A stretch of 10,515 bases of DNA from Bacillota bacterium (lineage in GTDB: Bacteria; Bacillota; Bacilli; Bacillales_B; DSM-18226). A model generated the notes under the pieces. It had not been told where the DNA came from and searched no databases. It saw nothing but the letters and a program-made list of their open reading frames with translations. Shown here piece by piece: positions 1 to 6,121 of this stretch (positions within the stretch are counted from its first letter, which is position 1; each line of letters opens with the position of its first letter). The stretch lies in contig JAKACS010000056.1 in the NCBI GenBank assembly GCA_021821235.1, positions 1 through 10,515 on the forward strand, read 5' to 3'. Both the position numbers and the translations under genes were made by a program.

Positions 1-555
1 TACGAGACCCATATTGATGAAATCTTACTTGAACATTTTACGATGGAGAACGAAGCCGCTATCATGGAGAAGATTGTTCAGCGGCTTGGTACGCCGCAAG
101 AAATTGCCAAGATGTGGCGAGAAGAATTAGCTGTGACACCCAGCCGGATGAAATGGCTGTTCATCCTCGTGAATATTATCTTTTTTGCAGGAGGCAGTGT
201 GCTGACGCTGGCTCATAATCTTTTTGAATGGAGATGGCTCGCGATCATATGGCAGAGTTTGACTTCGCTTCCAACCTTAATTGCACTTGTTTACATGGTT
301 TTCTGGATGCTGTTAGGCTATGAAATTGGCAAGGGATTTGGTTATGGCGGCAGGAAAGTTTTAAAAAAAACATTTATCATTTCACTTGTACCTAATCTGT
401 TATTAATGCTGCTGATCGTTTTTCAAATTATTCCGCATAATTGGTTTGCGCCGCTATTAACGAAACAGTTTATTTTTATTTGTATCTTTTTTACAATCAT
501 TCTTTATCCTGTGAGCTTACTTGGTTTTCGGTGGGGAAAGAAAGTGTCGATATGA
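1..555 (+). CDS. HAAS-domain membrane protein, 3' part (5' end outside window)
   Basis: The reading frame is open from base 1, so the gene starts upstream; 184 residues are visible. Visible residues 1-43 have the HAAS pattern (helical, acidic, then LGTPQEIAKMWREEL), which in Firmicutes is typically the cytoplasmic N-terminal domain of small membrane proteins encoded beside PadR-family repressors. After it come about four hydrophobic segments, near visible residues 52-72, 80-108, 124-144 and 156-176, with a glycine-rich loop (GKGFGYGG) before the third. The protein probably sits in the cytoplasmic membrane; its biochemical role is not known to me. An internal ATG at base 43 is unlikely to be the true start because the HAAS pattern extends upstream of it. 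The DUF4173-type gene follows after 67 bases on the same strand. The PadR link is family knowledge; no PadR gene is visible here. Confidence 0.75.
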   Translation, partial: YETHIDEILLEHFTMENEAAIMEKIVQRLGTPQEIAKMWREELAVTPSRMKWLFILVNIIFFAGGSVLTLAHNLFEWRWLAIIWQSLTSLPTLIALVYMVFWMLLGYEIGKGFGYGGRKVLKKTFIISLVPNLLLMLLIVFQIIPHNWFAPLLTKQFIFICIFFTIILYPVSLLGFRWGKKVSI

Positions 556-564
556 TCAATTTTT

Positions 565-586
565 TTTATCTATATACATAGATAAA
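565..586. promoter_or_regulatory. Palindromic candidate operator (PadR-like)
   Basis: TTTATCTAT and ATAGATAAA form perfect 9-bp arms around the spacer ATAC. The palindrome lies between the HAAS gene and the DUF4173 gene, some 37 bp before the latter's start. The core contains ATAC/ACAT-type elements like those of PadR operators. It is all A/T except a few bases, so an RNA hairpin would be weak and a protein-binding site is the better reading. No convincing sigma-A promoter was found beside it, although TATATA-like -10 sequences occur at about 590-599. Confidence 0.4.
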
Positions 587-622
587 CAATATATATAGAA
601 TATTGATGTATGGAGGGTTTTT

Positions 623-2071
623 ATGAAAAAAAATATGCAGCAATCGGATGGTCTGTTTTTCATTGTTTGTTTAACATTGGGAATTTTAGCAGAAGAATCC
701 TTTTTTCGCGGTCAAATTGGTATTTCCAATATTGTTTTTATCGTTGCATTGTATGGAGTGTTTTTCTGGAGATTCTATGGCTTTCCCTTTGCGAATCAGC
801 GTCTTGGATATCTTGTCGCTATTTGTATTTGGCTTTTGTCCATCAATTTTTATATAAGCAACAACATGTTCTTTTACGTTTTGAATATAGTGGTTGTTCC
901 TGTGTTAGTTCTTTTTCATTTTTTGCTAATCGCTCGTCCAAAATTGCTGCTTTGGACCAGCCTTTCATTTGTAAAGTACGCTTTTTGGCGGATAATCGAA
1001 GCGATTCGATTCGATTTTCGTTTCTCCGCTTCTCATCTTAAGTTTTTTAAGGGGGATAATCAGAAAATCATTTTTTGGAAAAAGGTATTGATTGGAATCA
1101 TTCTATCACTCCCTGTTCTTGGAATCGTCCTATATTTACTAAGCACAGCGGACGCCAATTTTAAACAAATCGTCGGCAATTTACCTGAATGGTTTCACCA
1201 AGTAAAGCCCGATACCGTTTTTCGCTTTTTTGTCATTATCGGCTATACGTTTGCCTTTTTTGGCGTATTATTCGTGCTGGGACAAAAGAAAATGACGGTG
1301 ATCGAAAAGAACAATTCTTTTTCCATCCCGGTTGACGGGGTGATTGCATTGACTGTGTTAGTGCTAATGAATGCTGTCTATCTGCTTTTCACGATTGTTC
1401 AATTTCAATATTTTTTTGGCGGTATTTTGCAAGAATCGTATACATTTGCTCAATATGCCCGCAAAGGTTTTTTCGAATTACTGGCTGTTTCAATCATTAA
1501 TTTGTCTTTGACTGTCAGCATTCTCTTGGGAGTGAAACAGTCTGATGCCTTGGTTAAAAAATGGCTGCAAATCTCGTTAAGCTTGTTAATTTTAATGAGC
1601 TGTGTCATTCTTGTCTCTGCTTTTTTACGAATGTATCTATACGAAAAAGCTTACGGTTTTACCTTCACTCGGATGTTGGCCCATTCTTTCATGATATTTC
1701 TTACAGTTATTTTTGCGTATACTTTGGTAAAAATTTGGTTTGAAAAACTATCGCTCTTTCATTTTTATTTTATTAGCGCGCTACTCTATTATACAGGTAT
1801 CAATGTGGTTGATTTGGATCGCCTTGTTGTTCAGCAGAATCTTGTTCGCTATGAACAAACAGGAAATATCGATCTTCAGTATTTGAACCATCTATCGTAT
1901 ACAGGGGTACTAGGGCTGATTCAGCTATATGAAAAAAATCCTGATTTACCAGGGTTGAGAGAAATTTTACGAGAAAGGAAAAGGGAGATTGAATGGGAGA
2001 ACCGCACTTGGCAATCGGCTAACTTGAAGCAGCAAGAAGCGAGTGCAGCACTTAAAAAATTACCAAACTAA
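623..2071 (+). CDS. DUF4173/DUF4153-type polytopic membrane protein
   Basis: A 482-residue integral membrane protein with roughly ten or more hydrophobic segments filling residues 10 to 400, and a soluble, charged C-terminal tail of about 80 residues. The tail includes NIDLQYLNHLS and a Lys/Arg/Glu-rich final helix. Overall plan and length fit the DUF4173 family of Bacillus-type proteins, whose function is unknown. The start is ATG at 623 because GGAGGG at 612-617 lies five bases upstream. Upstream is the HAAS membrane protein; this pairing is common in bacilli and suggests one envelope-associated operon. No catalytic motif is evident. The overlapping frame at 610-1041 is a shadow. The family assignment is from memory of the pattern, not from a search. 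Confidence 0.75.
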   Translation: MKKNMQQSDGLFFIVCLTLGILAEESFFRGQIGISNIVFIVALYGVFFWRFYGFPFANQRLGYLVAICIWLLSINFYISNNMFFYVLNIVVVPVLVLFHFLLIARPKLLLWTSLSFVKYAFWRIIEAIRFDFRFSASHLKFFKGDNQKIIFWKKVLIGIILSLPVLGIVLYLLSTADANFKQIVGNLPEWFHQVKPDTVFRFFVIIGYTFAFFGVLFVLGQKKMTVIEKNNSFSIPVDGVIALTVLVLMNAVYLLFTIVQFQYFFGGILQESYTFAQYARKGFFELLAVSIINLSLTVSILLGVKQSDALVKKWLQISLSLLILMSCVILVSAFLRMYLYEKAYGFTFTRMLAHSFMIFLTVIFAYTLVKIWFEKLSLFHFYFISALLYYTGINVVDLDRLVVQQNLVRYEQTGNIDLQYLNHLSYTGVLGLIQLYEKNPDLPGLREILRERKREIEWENRTWQSANLKQQEASAALKKLPN

Positions 2072-2108
2072 ACTGCATACGTTTCGTTAAAAGGCAAACG
2101 AGTGTCAA

Positions 2109-2220
2109 GAGGAGGACCACTATGATGCGCCAAGTCCCAAAAAACGGCTACAAGCGTCATGAAAGGGGTCACCATGACGCACGAAGTCCAACAAAAGGAA
2201 GCACGACCTTCTTAAAGGGG
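2109..2220 (+). repeat. Tandem imperfect repeat, two units with 52-bp period
   Basis: Unit A runs from about 2109 to 2168 and unit B from about 2161 to 2220. Aligned without gaps from their ATG (2122 and 2174), 29 of 47 bases agree by my count, with the best match over the first 25 bases (ATGAnGCnCnAAGTCC) and an identical AAAGGGG end. Each unit begins with a purine-rich ribosome-site-like run, AGAGGAGG in A and AAAGGGG in B, five to six bases before the ATG. Because 52 is not a multiple of three, the two units read in different frames. It could be a copy of a dispersed intergenic element, which only genome-wide comparison would show. Confidence 0.55.
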
Positions 2221-2232
2221 CTAATATCCTAG
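2122..2232 (+). CDS. Possible 36-residue small protein spanning the tandem repeat
   Basis: An open frame starts at ATG 2122, ends at TAG 2230-2232, and is preceded by a strong ribosome site AAGAGGAGG (2107-2115) at six bases. The product would be basic and hydrophilic, beginning MMRQVPKNGYKRHERGHHDA, with no hydrophobic segment or known motif. It crosses both repeat units in one frame. A second, 13-codon frame starts at ATG 2174 in unit B behind AAAGGGG and ends at TAA 2213-2215; it encodes MTHEVQQKEARPS. Both starts show a similar M-x-x-[QE]-V pattern in their own frames. It may instead be a non-coding repeat with fortuitous starts; translation is unproven. Confidence 0.3.
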   Translation: MMRQVPKNGYKRHERGHHDARSPTKGSTTFLKGLIS

Positions 2233-2239
2233 AACATAT

Positions 2240-2269
2240 AAAAGTAAGACTTTTCAATGTCTTACTTTT
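2240..2269. terminator. Bidirectional hairpin terminator between convergent genes
   Basis: AAAAGTAAGAC (2240-2250) pairs perfectly with GTCTTACTTTT (2259-2269) around an 8-base loop. T-runs end both strands. It lies 17 bases past the stop of the minus-strand AIM24 gene and also follows the plus-strand DUF4173 gene and repeat region, so it probably serves both. Confidence 0.7.
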
Positions 2270-2286
2270 CAATTTCACGATTTTTA

Positions 2287-3075
2287 TTAATCGCCGCTAA
2301 ACACATCGAAAATGCCACGGGCGATGCTACCTTCATCTTTCGCACCGCCGGGGCTTGCGGCTGCAAAGACGCGGCTGGCGAGCCGGCTGAATGGGAGCGA
2401 CTGGATCCAAACCGAACCGGGACCTCTTAACGTCGCGAAGAATAAGCCTTCACCACCAAACAACGCTGTTTTTACTCCGCGCACAAACTCGATATCGTAG
2501 CTGACATTGTTGGTTATCGCGACTAAACAGCCAGTATCTACGCGAAGTTGTTGGCCGGGAAGGAGCTCTTTCCGGGTAATCGTTCCTCCGGCATGGACAA
2601 ATGCAAGTCCGTCACCTTCAAGCTTTTGCATAATAAAACCTTCACCGCCAAAGAATCCGGCACCAATCTTTCGCTGGAACTCAATGCCGATTGAGACTCC
2701 TTTCGCCGCAGCAAGGAAAGAATCCTTTTGGCAAATGATTTTTCCGCCAAGTTCACTTAAGTCCATTGGAATAATTTTTCCTGGATAAGGAGCAGCGAAA
2801 GACACATGCCTTTTAGCGTTTCCCCTGTTCGTGAAGGTAGTCATAAACAAACTTTCTCCAGTTAAAACCCTCCTGCCGGCACTAAATAGCTTCCCCATTA
2901 GACCGCCGTCGCTGCTTCCTGAGCCATCGCCAAAAATGGTTTCCATATGTATATCATCTTCCATCATCATAAAGCTGCCAGCTTCACCCACAACGGTTTC
3001 CTGCGGGTCAAGTTCAACTTCGACAAACTGCATATCATCGCCATATATTTTGTAGTCAATCTCGTGATTGTTCAT
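2287..3075 (-). CDS. AIM24 / TIGR00266 family protein
   Basis: A 262-residue soluble protein of the AIM24 (DUF124, TIGR00266) family. It is glycine-rich and beta-rich, with no signal peptide or transmembrane segment. Two related blocks carry the family's FGGEG motif, FFGGEGF at residues 141-147 and LFGGEGL at 205-211, consistent with an internally repeated beta structure; a GDGSGSSDGG loop lies near residues 49-58. The yeast namesake is mitochondrial; the role of bacterial members is not established. The start ATG (3073-3075) is supported by AAAGGAGTG just upstream on the minus strand (3083-3091). A sigma-A promoter lies at 3128-3156 and a hairpin terminator at 2240-2269, so it appears to be a single-gene unit. 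Frames on the opposite strand are shadows. Confidence 0.85.
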   Translation of the reverse strand: MNNHEIDYKIYGDDMQFVEVELDPQETVVGEAGSFMMMEDDIHMETIFGDGSGSSDGGLMGKLFSAGRRVLTGESLFMTTFTNRGNAKRHVSFAAPYPGKIIPMDLSELGGKIICQKDSFLAAAKGVSIGIEFQRKIGAGFFGGEGFIMQKLEGDGLAFVHAGGTITRKELLPGQQLRVDTGCLVAITNNVSYDIEFVRGVKTALFGGEGLFFATLRGPGSVWIQSLPFSRLASRVFAAASPGGAKDEGSIARGIFDVFSGD

Positions 3076-3127
3076 TCCTGTTCACTCCTTTCAACCTTAT
3101 TTTAAAAGATTAGCTGAAAAAGTGCGA

Positions 3128-3156
3128 ACTATATTTTTGGATTTTTGCAACTTCAA
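3128..3156 (-). promoter_or_regulatory. Sigma-A promoter of the AIM24 gene
   Basis: On the minus strand, TTGAAG (3151-3156) and TATAGT (3128-3133) are separated by exactly 17 bases. Transcription would begin near 3121, leaving a leader of about 46 bases before the AIM24 start. It lies downstream of the terminator at 3186-3219, so the gene need not depend on the RNA upstream. Confidence 0.65.
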
Positions 3157-3182
3157 CCGTATATTTGTTTCGTTTTCACAAA

Positions 3183-3303
3183 CAGAAAAGCCGCTTGTTT
3201 CGAAAAACAAGCGGCTTTTACGAAATTGAGGCGAATAACCACACTCCACATTGTGTGTTCCAAAAAGGACTGTTATTCGGCTTACACAATCAGCTCATCG
3301 CTC
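3183..3303 (-). ncRNA. Candidate small RNA with possible pseudoknot (unrecognised family)
   Basis: A minus-strand transcript of about 120 nt is bounded by its own extended -10 promoter (3308-3337) and an intrinsic terminator (3186-3219). Two perfect helices can be drawn in it. In RNA order, AUUGUGU (3290-3284) pairs with ACACAAU (3256-3250), and CGAAUAAC (3279-3272) pairs with GUUAUUCG (3239-3232). These cross, so they form either an H-type pseudoknot or two alternative folds. A short UCC-U5-GGA hairpin can sit between them, and a CACAC/GUGUG hairpin competes with the first helix. No start codon with a ribosome site opens a useful frame in it. It matches no RNA family I can name (not 6S, SRP, tmRNA, RNase P, T-box or purine riboswitch). 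It could act in trans, or be a regulated leader of the AIM24 gene, but that gene has its own promoter beyond the terminator. Confidence 0.55.
3186..3219 (-). terminator. Intrinsic terminator of the candidate small RNA
   Basis: AAAAGCCGCTTGTTT (3186-3200) pairs perfectly over 15 bp with 3205-3219 around the tetraloop. On the minus strand the stem is followed by a T-rich tail (TTTTCTGTTTGT); on the plus strand the tail is poor, so the minus strand is the likely direction. Confidence 0.8.
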
Positions 3304-3307
3304 AAAT

Positions 3308-3337
3308 AGTATACCATGGTTACTAAGTTATAAGCAA
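3308..3337 (-). promoter_or_regulatory. Extended -10 promoter of the candidate small RNA
   Basis: On the minus strand, TTGCTT (3332-3337), an 18-base spacer and TATACT (3308-3313) are preceded by TGG, giving an extended -10 element (TGnTATACT). The predicted start is near 3301-3303. It points away from the SulP gene, whose own promoter lies at 3424-3452. Confidence 0.6.
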
Positions 3338-3423
3338 GTTAGCTAAAAGTCCATTGCCTTACATTTGCTGCAGCGAAGAAAAACAAGTTATCTATTTTTG
3401 TTCACAATTTTGTAAAAAAATCA

Positions 3424-3452
3424 TTGCGTTTTTAAAAATAATCGTATATATT
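3424..3452 (+). promoter_or_regulatory. Sigma-A promoter of the SulP-ArsR operon
   Basis: TTGCGT (3424-3429), a 17-base spacer and TATATT (3447-3452) precede the SulP start, with a predicted transcription start near 3459. The -10 element lies inside the palindrome at 3444-3469. Confidence 0.55.
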
Positions 3453-3469
3453 CAAATAATCAAATATAC
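3444..3469. promoter_or_regulatory. Candidate ArsR-family operator overlapping the -10 and start site
   Basis: GTATAT (3444-3449) and ATATAC (3464-3469) are inverted around 14 bases. Inside are two direct TCAAATA copies (3452-3458 and 3460-3466). AT-rich ATA/TCAAATA elements of this kind resemble ArsR/SmtB sites, and the operon's second gene encodes such a regulator. Binding here would block the promoter, so autorepression is the simplest inference. Confidence 0.5.
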
Positions 3470-3487
3470 AAAGTAAGAAGGGTACTT

Positions 3488-5257
3488 ATGTTCTTTGACA
3501 GAAGGTTTAGTCAATATTCTTTAAGTAGTTTTCAAAAGGATGTTCTTTCAGGCTTGATTGTTGGAGTGATTGCGATTCCATTAGGAATGGCGTTTGCAAT
3601 TGCCTCGGGAGTGAAGCCGGAGTATGGAATTTACACCACCATTGTTGCCGGAATTTTGATTTCGCTTTTTGGTGGATCGAAGTATCAAATTGGTGGACCA
3701 ACCGGCGCATTTATCCCCATATTATTTGGAATTGTCATGACCTATGGGTATGAAAATCTCTTGATTGCTGGTTTTTTAGCTGGAATTCTGTTGCTGTTAA
3801 TGGGTGTATTTAAGTTGGGGGCCTTGATAAAATTTATTCCCCGCCCAGTGACGATCGGTTTTACCGCGGGGATTGCTGTCACCATATTTACCGGACAGAT
3901 CGCCAGTTTTCTCGGTTTAATCGGTTTAAAGAAACATGAAGATTTCTTTATGAATATGAAGGAAATCTTCCTCCACATCGGAACGATTAATTTTTTTAGT
4001 GTGTTAACAGCCATCATCTGTTTAGTTTCCATATTGATTACACCGAAAATCGCACCGAAAATACCGGGGCCGCTGATCGGACTGATACTTTCTACTGTAA
4101 TTGCGACAATTTTCTTTCCTGGGCAAGTGGCAACCATCGGAACGAGTTATGGAGAAATCCCAAATTCCCTTCCGCATTTCCGCATGCCAACCATCGATAT
4201 TGAGCTAATTAGTAAGCTATTGCCGTCTGCCTTCGTGATTGCGATGCTGGGGGGAATCGAATCGCTCCTTTCCGCAGTTGTGGCTGATGGAATGACAAAC
4301 AGCAGACATAATAGCAATAAAGAATTGATTGGCCAAGGGATTGCTAACATGATTGCACCATTTTTTGGGGGAATCCCTGCGACAGGAGCAATTGCGCGAA
4401 CGGCGACAAACATCAAAAATGGTGCTGTTTCTCCTGTTTCAGGGGTCATTCACAGCATTGTCGTTTTGCTTGTCTTGATATTTTTCGCCTCATACGCATC
4501 GTATATTCCGTTAGCGAGCATGGCACCAATCTTAATGGTGGTGGCATGGAATATGAGTGAATACCATGTTTTTTCACATATTTTAAAAACAAAAACGAGT
4601 GATTCTTTAGTTTTATTGGTGACATTTTTATTAACTGTTTTTGTTACGCTTACAGTCGCAGTCGAGGTAGGGTTAGCCTTGTCTGTTGTTCTGTTTGCAA
4701 AGCGAATGAGCGATATTATGATAACAGAAAAAGCATTGCCGAACCATGAACATAAGCATAAAAAGATGCAAACCCAGATGGTTACTGATACACATGATTG
4801 TCCGCAAATCAGTATTTTTAACGTTGAAGGCCCGCTGTTTTTTGGGGCGGCGCAGACGTTTGCGAGGACGATTATGAACACCATCGATTATCGGCCAAAA
4901 ATCCTCTTACTGCGAATGAGCAAAGTACCCTTTATGGACACAACAGGTGAGGCAAATCTTGCAAGCATTGTGAACCATTTTTCGAAAAATGGTATAGTAA
5001 TTTTATCTGGAGTTAATCCGCAGCCGGAAACGGTATTGAAAAAAACGGGTTTATACGAAAAAATCGGGGAAGAACATTTCTTTGATCATACGGGCGAAGC
5101 GCTTGATTTTGCCCTTGCCAAAATAGAGCGCAGCAAATGCATCGGCTGCAAGCATTTTGCTTTTCATGAATGTGAGAAGCTTTCCCAATCAGAAGGAGTT
5201 GAAATCTCAACGAAACCGACACCAACATACTGGAGTGTAGAGGAGATGATGGATTGA
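3488..5257 (+). CDS. SulP-family anion transporter with STAS domain and Cys-containing tail
   Basis: A 589-residue SulP (SLC26-type) membrane transporter. Residues about 15-425 are the multi-span core with the conserved GGPTGAFIPIL segment in the third helix region, GFTAGIAVTIF, and GGIPATGAIARTATN later on. Residues about 439-545 form a cytoplasmic STAS domain (PQISIFNVEGPLFFG, then FMDTTGEANLAS). The last 40 residues carry Cys551-X2-Cys554-X7-Cys562 with His556 and His560, an uncommon tail that could bind a metal or react with thiol stress. SulP proteins carry sulfate, bicarbonate or related anions; the substrate here cannot be read from sequence. The start ATG follows a modest ribosome site AAGAAGGG (3475-3482). 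Its stop overlaps the TTG start of the ArsR gene, so the two are co-translated under the promoter at 3424-3452. Confidence 0.9.
   Translation: MFFDRRFSQYSLSSFQKDVLSGLIVGVIAIPLGMAFAIASGVKPEYGIYTTIVAGILISLFGGSKYQIGGPTGAFIPILFGIVMTYGYENLLIAGFLAGILLLLMGVFKLGALIKFIPRPVTIGFTAGIAVTIFTGQIASFLGLIGLKKHEDFFMNMKEIFLHIGTINFFSVLTAIICLVSILITPKIAPKIPGPLIGLILSTVIATIFFPGQVATIGTSYGEIPNSLPHFRMPTIDIELISKLLPSAFVIAMLGGIESLLSAVVADGMTNSRHNSNKELIGQGIANMIAPFFGGIPATGAIARTATNIKNGAVSPVSGVIHSIVVLLVLIFFASYASYIPLASMAPILMVVAWNMSEYHVFSHILKTKTSDSLVLLVTFLLTVFVTLTVAVEVGLALSVVLFAKRMSDIMITEKALPNHEHKHKKMQTQMVTDTHDCPQISIFNVEGPLFFGAAQTFARTIMNTIDYRPKILLLRMSKVPFMDTTGEANLASIVNHFSKNGIVILSGVNPQPETVLKKTGLYEKIGEEHFFDHTGEALDFALAKIERSKCIGCKHFAFHECEKLSQSEGVEISTKPTPTYWSVEEMMD
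5239..5245 (+). promoter_or_regulatory. Ribosome-binding site deciding the TTG start of the ArsR gene
   Basis: AGAGGAG lies eight bases before TTG 5254-5256. The next in-frame ATG (5266) is 20 bases from it and too far, so the TTG overlapping the SulP stop codon is preferred. Confidence 0.65.
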
Positions 5258-5577
5258 ATCTTGAAATGCAACGCTTTAAGGCGGAGTTTTTTAAAGCTCT
5301 TGCTCATCCGCTAAGAATTCGTATCCTTGAGCTATTGGCCGAAGGAGATAAAAACGTAAATGAACTTCAAACATTGATTGGCAGTGAAGGATCCGCTGTC
5401 TCTCAACAGTTGACTATTTTGCGGGCAAAAAATATCGTTTTCGGAACAAAAGAAGGAAATAAAGTTATCTATACTTTAAGGGATCCGATGATTGTTGAAT
5501 TGCTCGCGGTCGCAAAGGAAATTTTCAATAACCATCTTGTCGATACAATTTCGATGCTGGACAAATTGCAAGAATGA
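5254..5577 (+). CDS. ArsR-family transcriptional regulator (cysteine-free)
   Basis: A 107-residue winged-helix regulator of the ArsR/SmtB family. Residues 12-28 match the family's KALAHPLRIRILELL opening, residues about 35-60 the helix-turn-helix with recognition helix SAVSQQLTILR, and residues 62-75 the wing (GTKEGNKVIYTL). There is no cysteine anywhere, so the thiolate metal site (CVC) and the BigR/CstR-type sulfide-sensing pair are both absent. The C-terminal helix has one histidine (NNHL), which gives no clear CzrA-type metal site, so the inducer is unknown. It starts with TTG overlapping the SulP stop, implying translational coupling. It likely represses its own operon at 3444-3469. The terminator at 5594-5622 follows. 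Confidence 0.85.
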   Translation: MNLEMQRFKAEFFKALAHPLRIRILELLAEGDKNVNELQTLIGSEGSAVSQQLTILRAKNIVFGTKEGNKVIYTLRDPMIVELLAVAKEIFNNHLVDTISMLDKLQE

Positions 5578-5593
5578 CTCGAAAAACAGCCGT

Positions 5594-5622
5594 AAAAGGC
5601 GGCAGGATTTCTGCGGCCTTTT
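5594..5622. terminator. Bidirectional intrinsic terminator
   Basis: AAAAGGC (5594-5600) pairs with GCCTTTT (5616-5622), with an inner GCAG/CTGC helix, one mismatch and a GATTT loop. It sits between the convergent ArsR gene and the minus-strand membrane operon and has A/T runs on both sides. Confidence 0.75.
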
Positions 5623-5654
5623 ATGATCCTTCTTGAAAAAACTCTCATCAGACT

Positions 5655-6107
5655 TTATTGCTTAACTTTTGCCACTCCAAGTGCTAAATTGTCCCATAAT
5701 ATTTTTTCAATGGTTTCCCATTGATGGTCCTCACAGCGAATCATGAGGATCACTTCAGAGGAAATTTTTTTTATCCCCAATTGACTTTTTTTGACGATCA
5801 AAAGTTTAATTAAAAAACCGAGTAAAAGACCGAATGTTGCACCGATAATACCCCAAATAATCGGCCCCCATTTCAGGACGTAGCCGTAGATGGCTCCTAA
5901 AAGCATAAAGCAAGTTCCTAAAATGGCGGCAACATCGAGCATACTAAAACCATCTGCTCGGTGAATCGTATCAAAAAGCCTCCTAGGTTCTGTTCGTTTA
6001 TCTATAGGAATAGCAAAAATTTGACTTTTATCAATTCCTTTTTGTTCAATCGATGTAATTGCTAATTCAATAAAAAGAGAGTTTTCAAAAGTTGCAATTG
6101 CAAGCAT
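5655..6107 (-). CDS. Unrecognised membrane protein: beta-alpha-beta halves split by a transmembrane hairpin
   Basis: A 150-residue protein I do not recognise by name. Residues 1-35 look like beta-alpha-beta (LAIATF, a helix to about residue 24, then IFAIPI). Residues about 57-76 and 80-104 are two glycine-rich hydrophobic spans separated by KWGP. Residues about 117-148 look again like beta-alpha-beta (EVILMIRC, HQWETIEKILWD, VAKV). The two soluble halves could join into one ferredoxin-like fold with a membrane hairpin inserted; this is inference from the pattern. A single Arg/Glu-rich linker (KRTEPRRLFDTIHR, residues 37-50) precedes the first span. It follows the duplicated membrane protein gene by 14 bases, with AGGTGA (6114-6119) six bases before its ATG, so the two form an operon. 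Glycine-zipper stress proteins such as the DUF1269 type have a loosely similar plan. Confidence 0.7.
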   Translation of the reverse strand: MLAIATFENSLFIELAITSIEQKGIDKSQIFAIPIDKRTEPRRLFDTIHRADGFSMLDVAAILGTCFMLLGAIYGYVLKWGPIIWGIIGATFGLLLGFLIKLLIVKKSQLGIKKISSEVILMIRCEDHQWETIEKILWDNLALGVAKVKQ

Positions 6108-6121
6108 AAAATTTCACCTGA

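Noticed and set aside
610..1041. Plus-strand frame of 143 codons overlapping the DUF4173 gene
   Set aside because: It lies inside the 482-residue frame, which has a proper ribosome site and a coherent membrane-protein sequence; this frame is cysteine- and serine-rich without any pattern.
2312..3055. Several plus-strand frames opposite the AIM24 gene
   Set aside because: They are complementary shadows rich in Pro and Ser with no ribosome sites, while the minus strand encodes a clear family protein.
3255..3275. AACAGUCC-like sequence in the small RNA, similar to part of PyrR-binding leaders
   Set aside because: Only eight bases match, the rest of the PyrR site is missing, and no pyrimidine gene is near.
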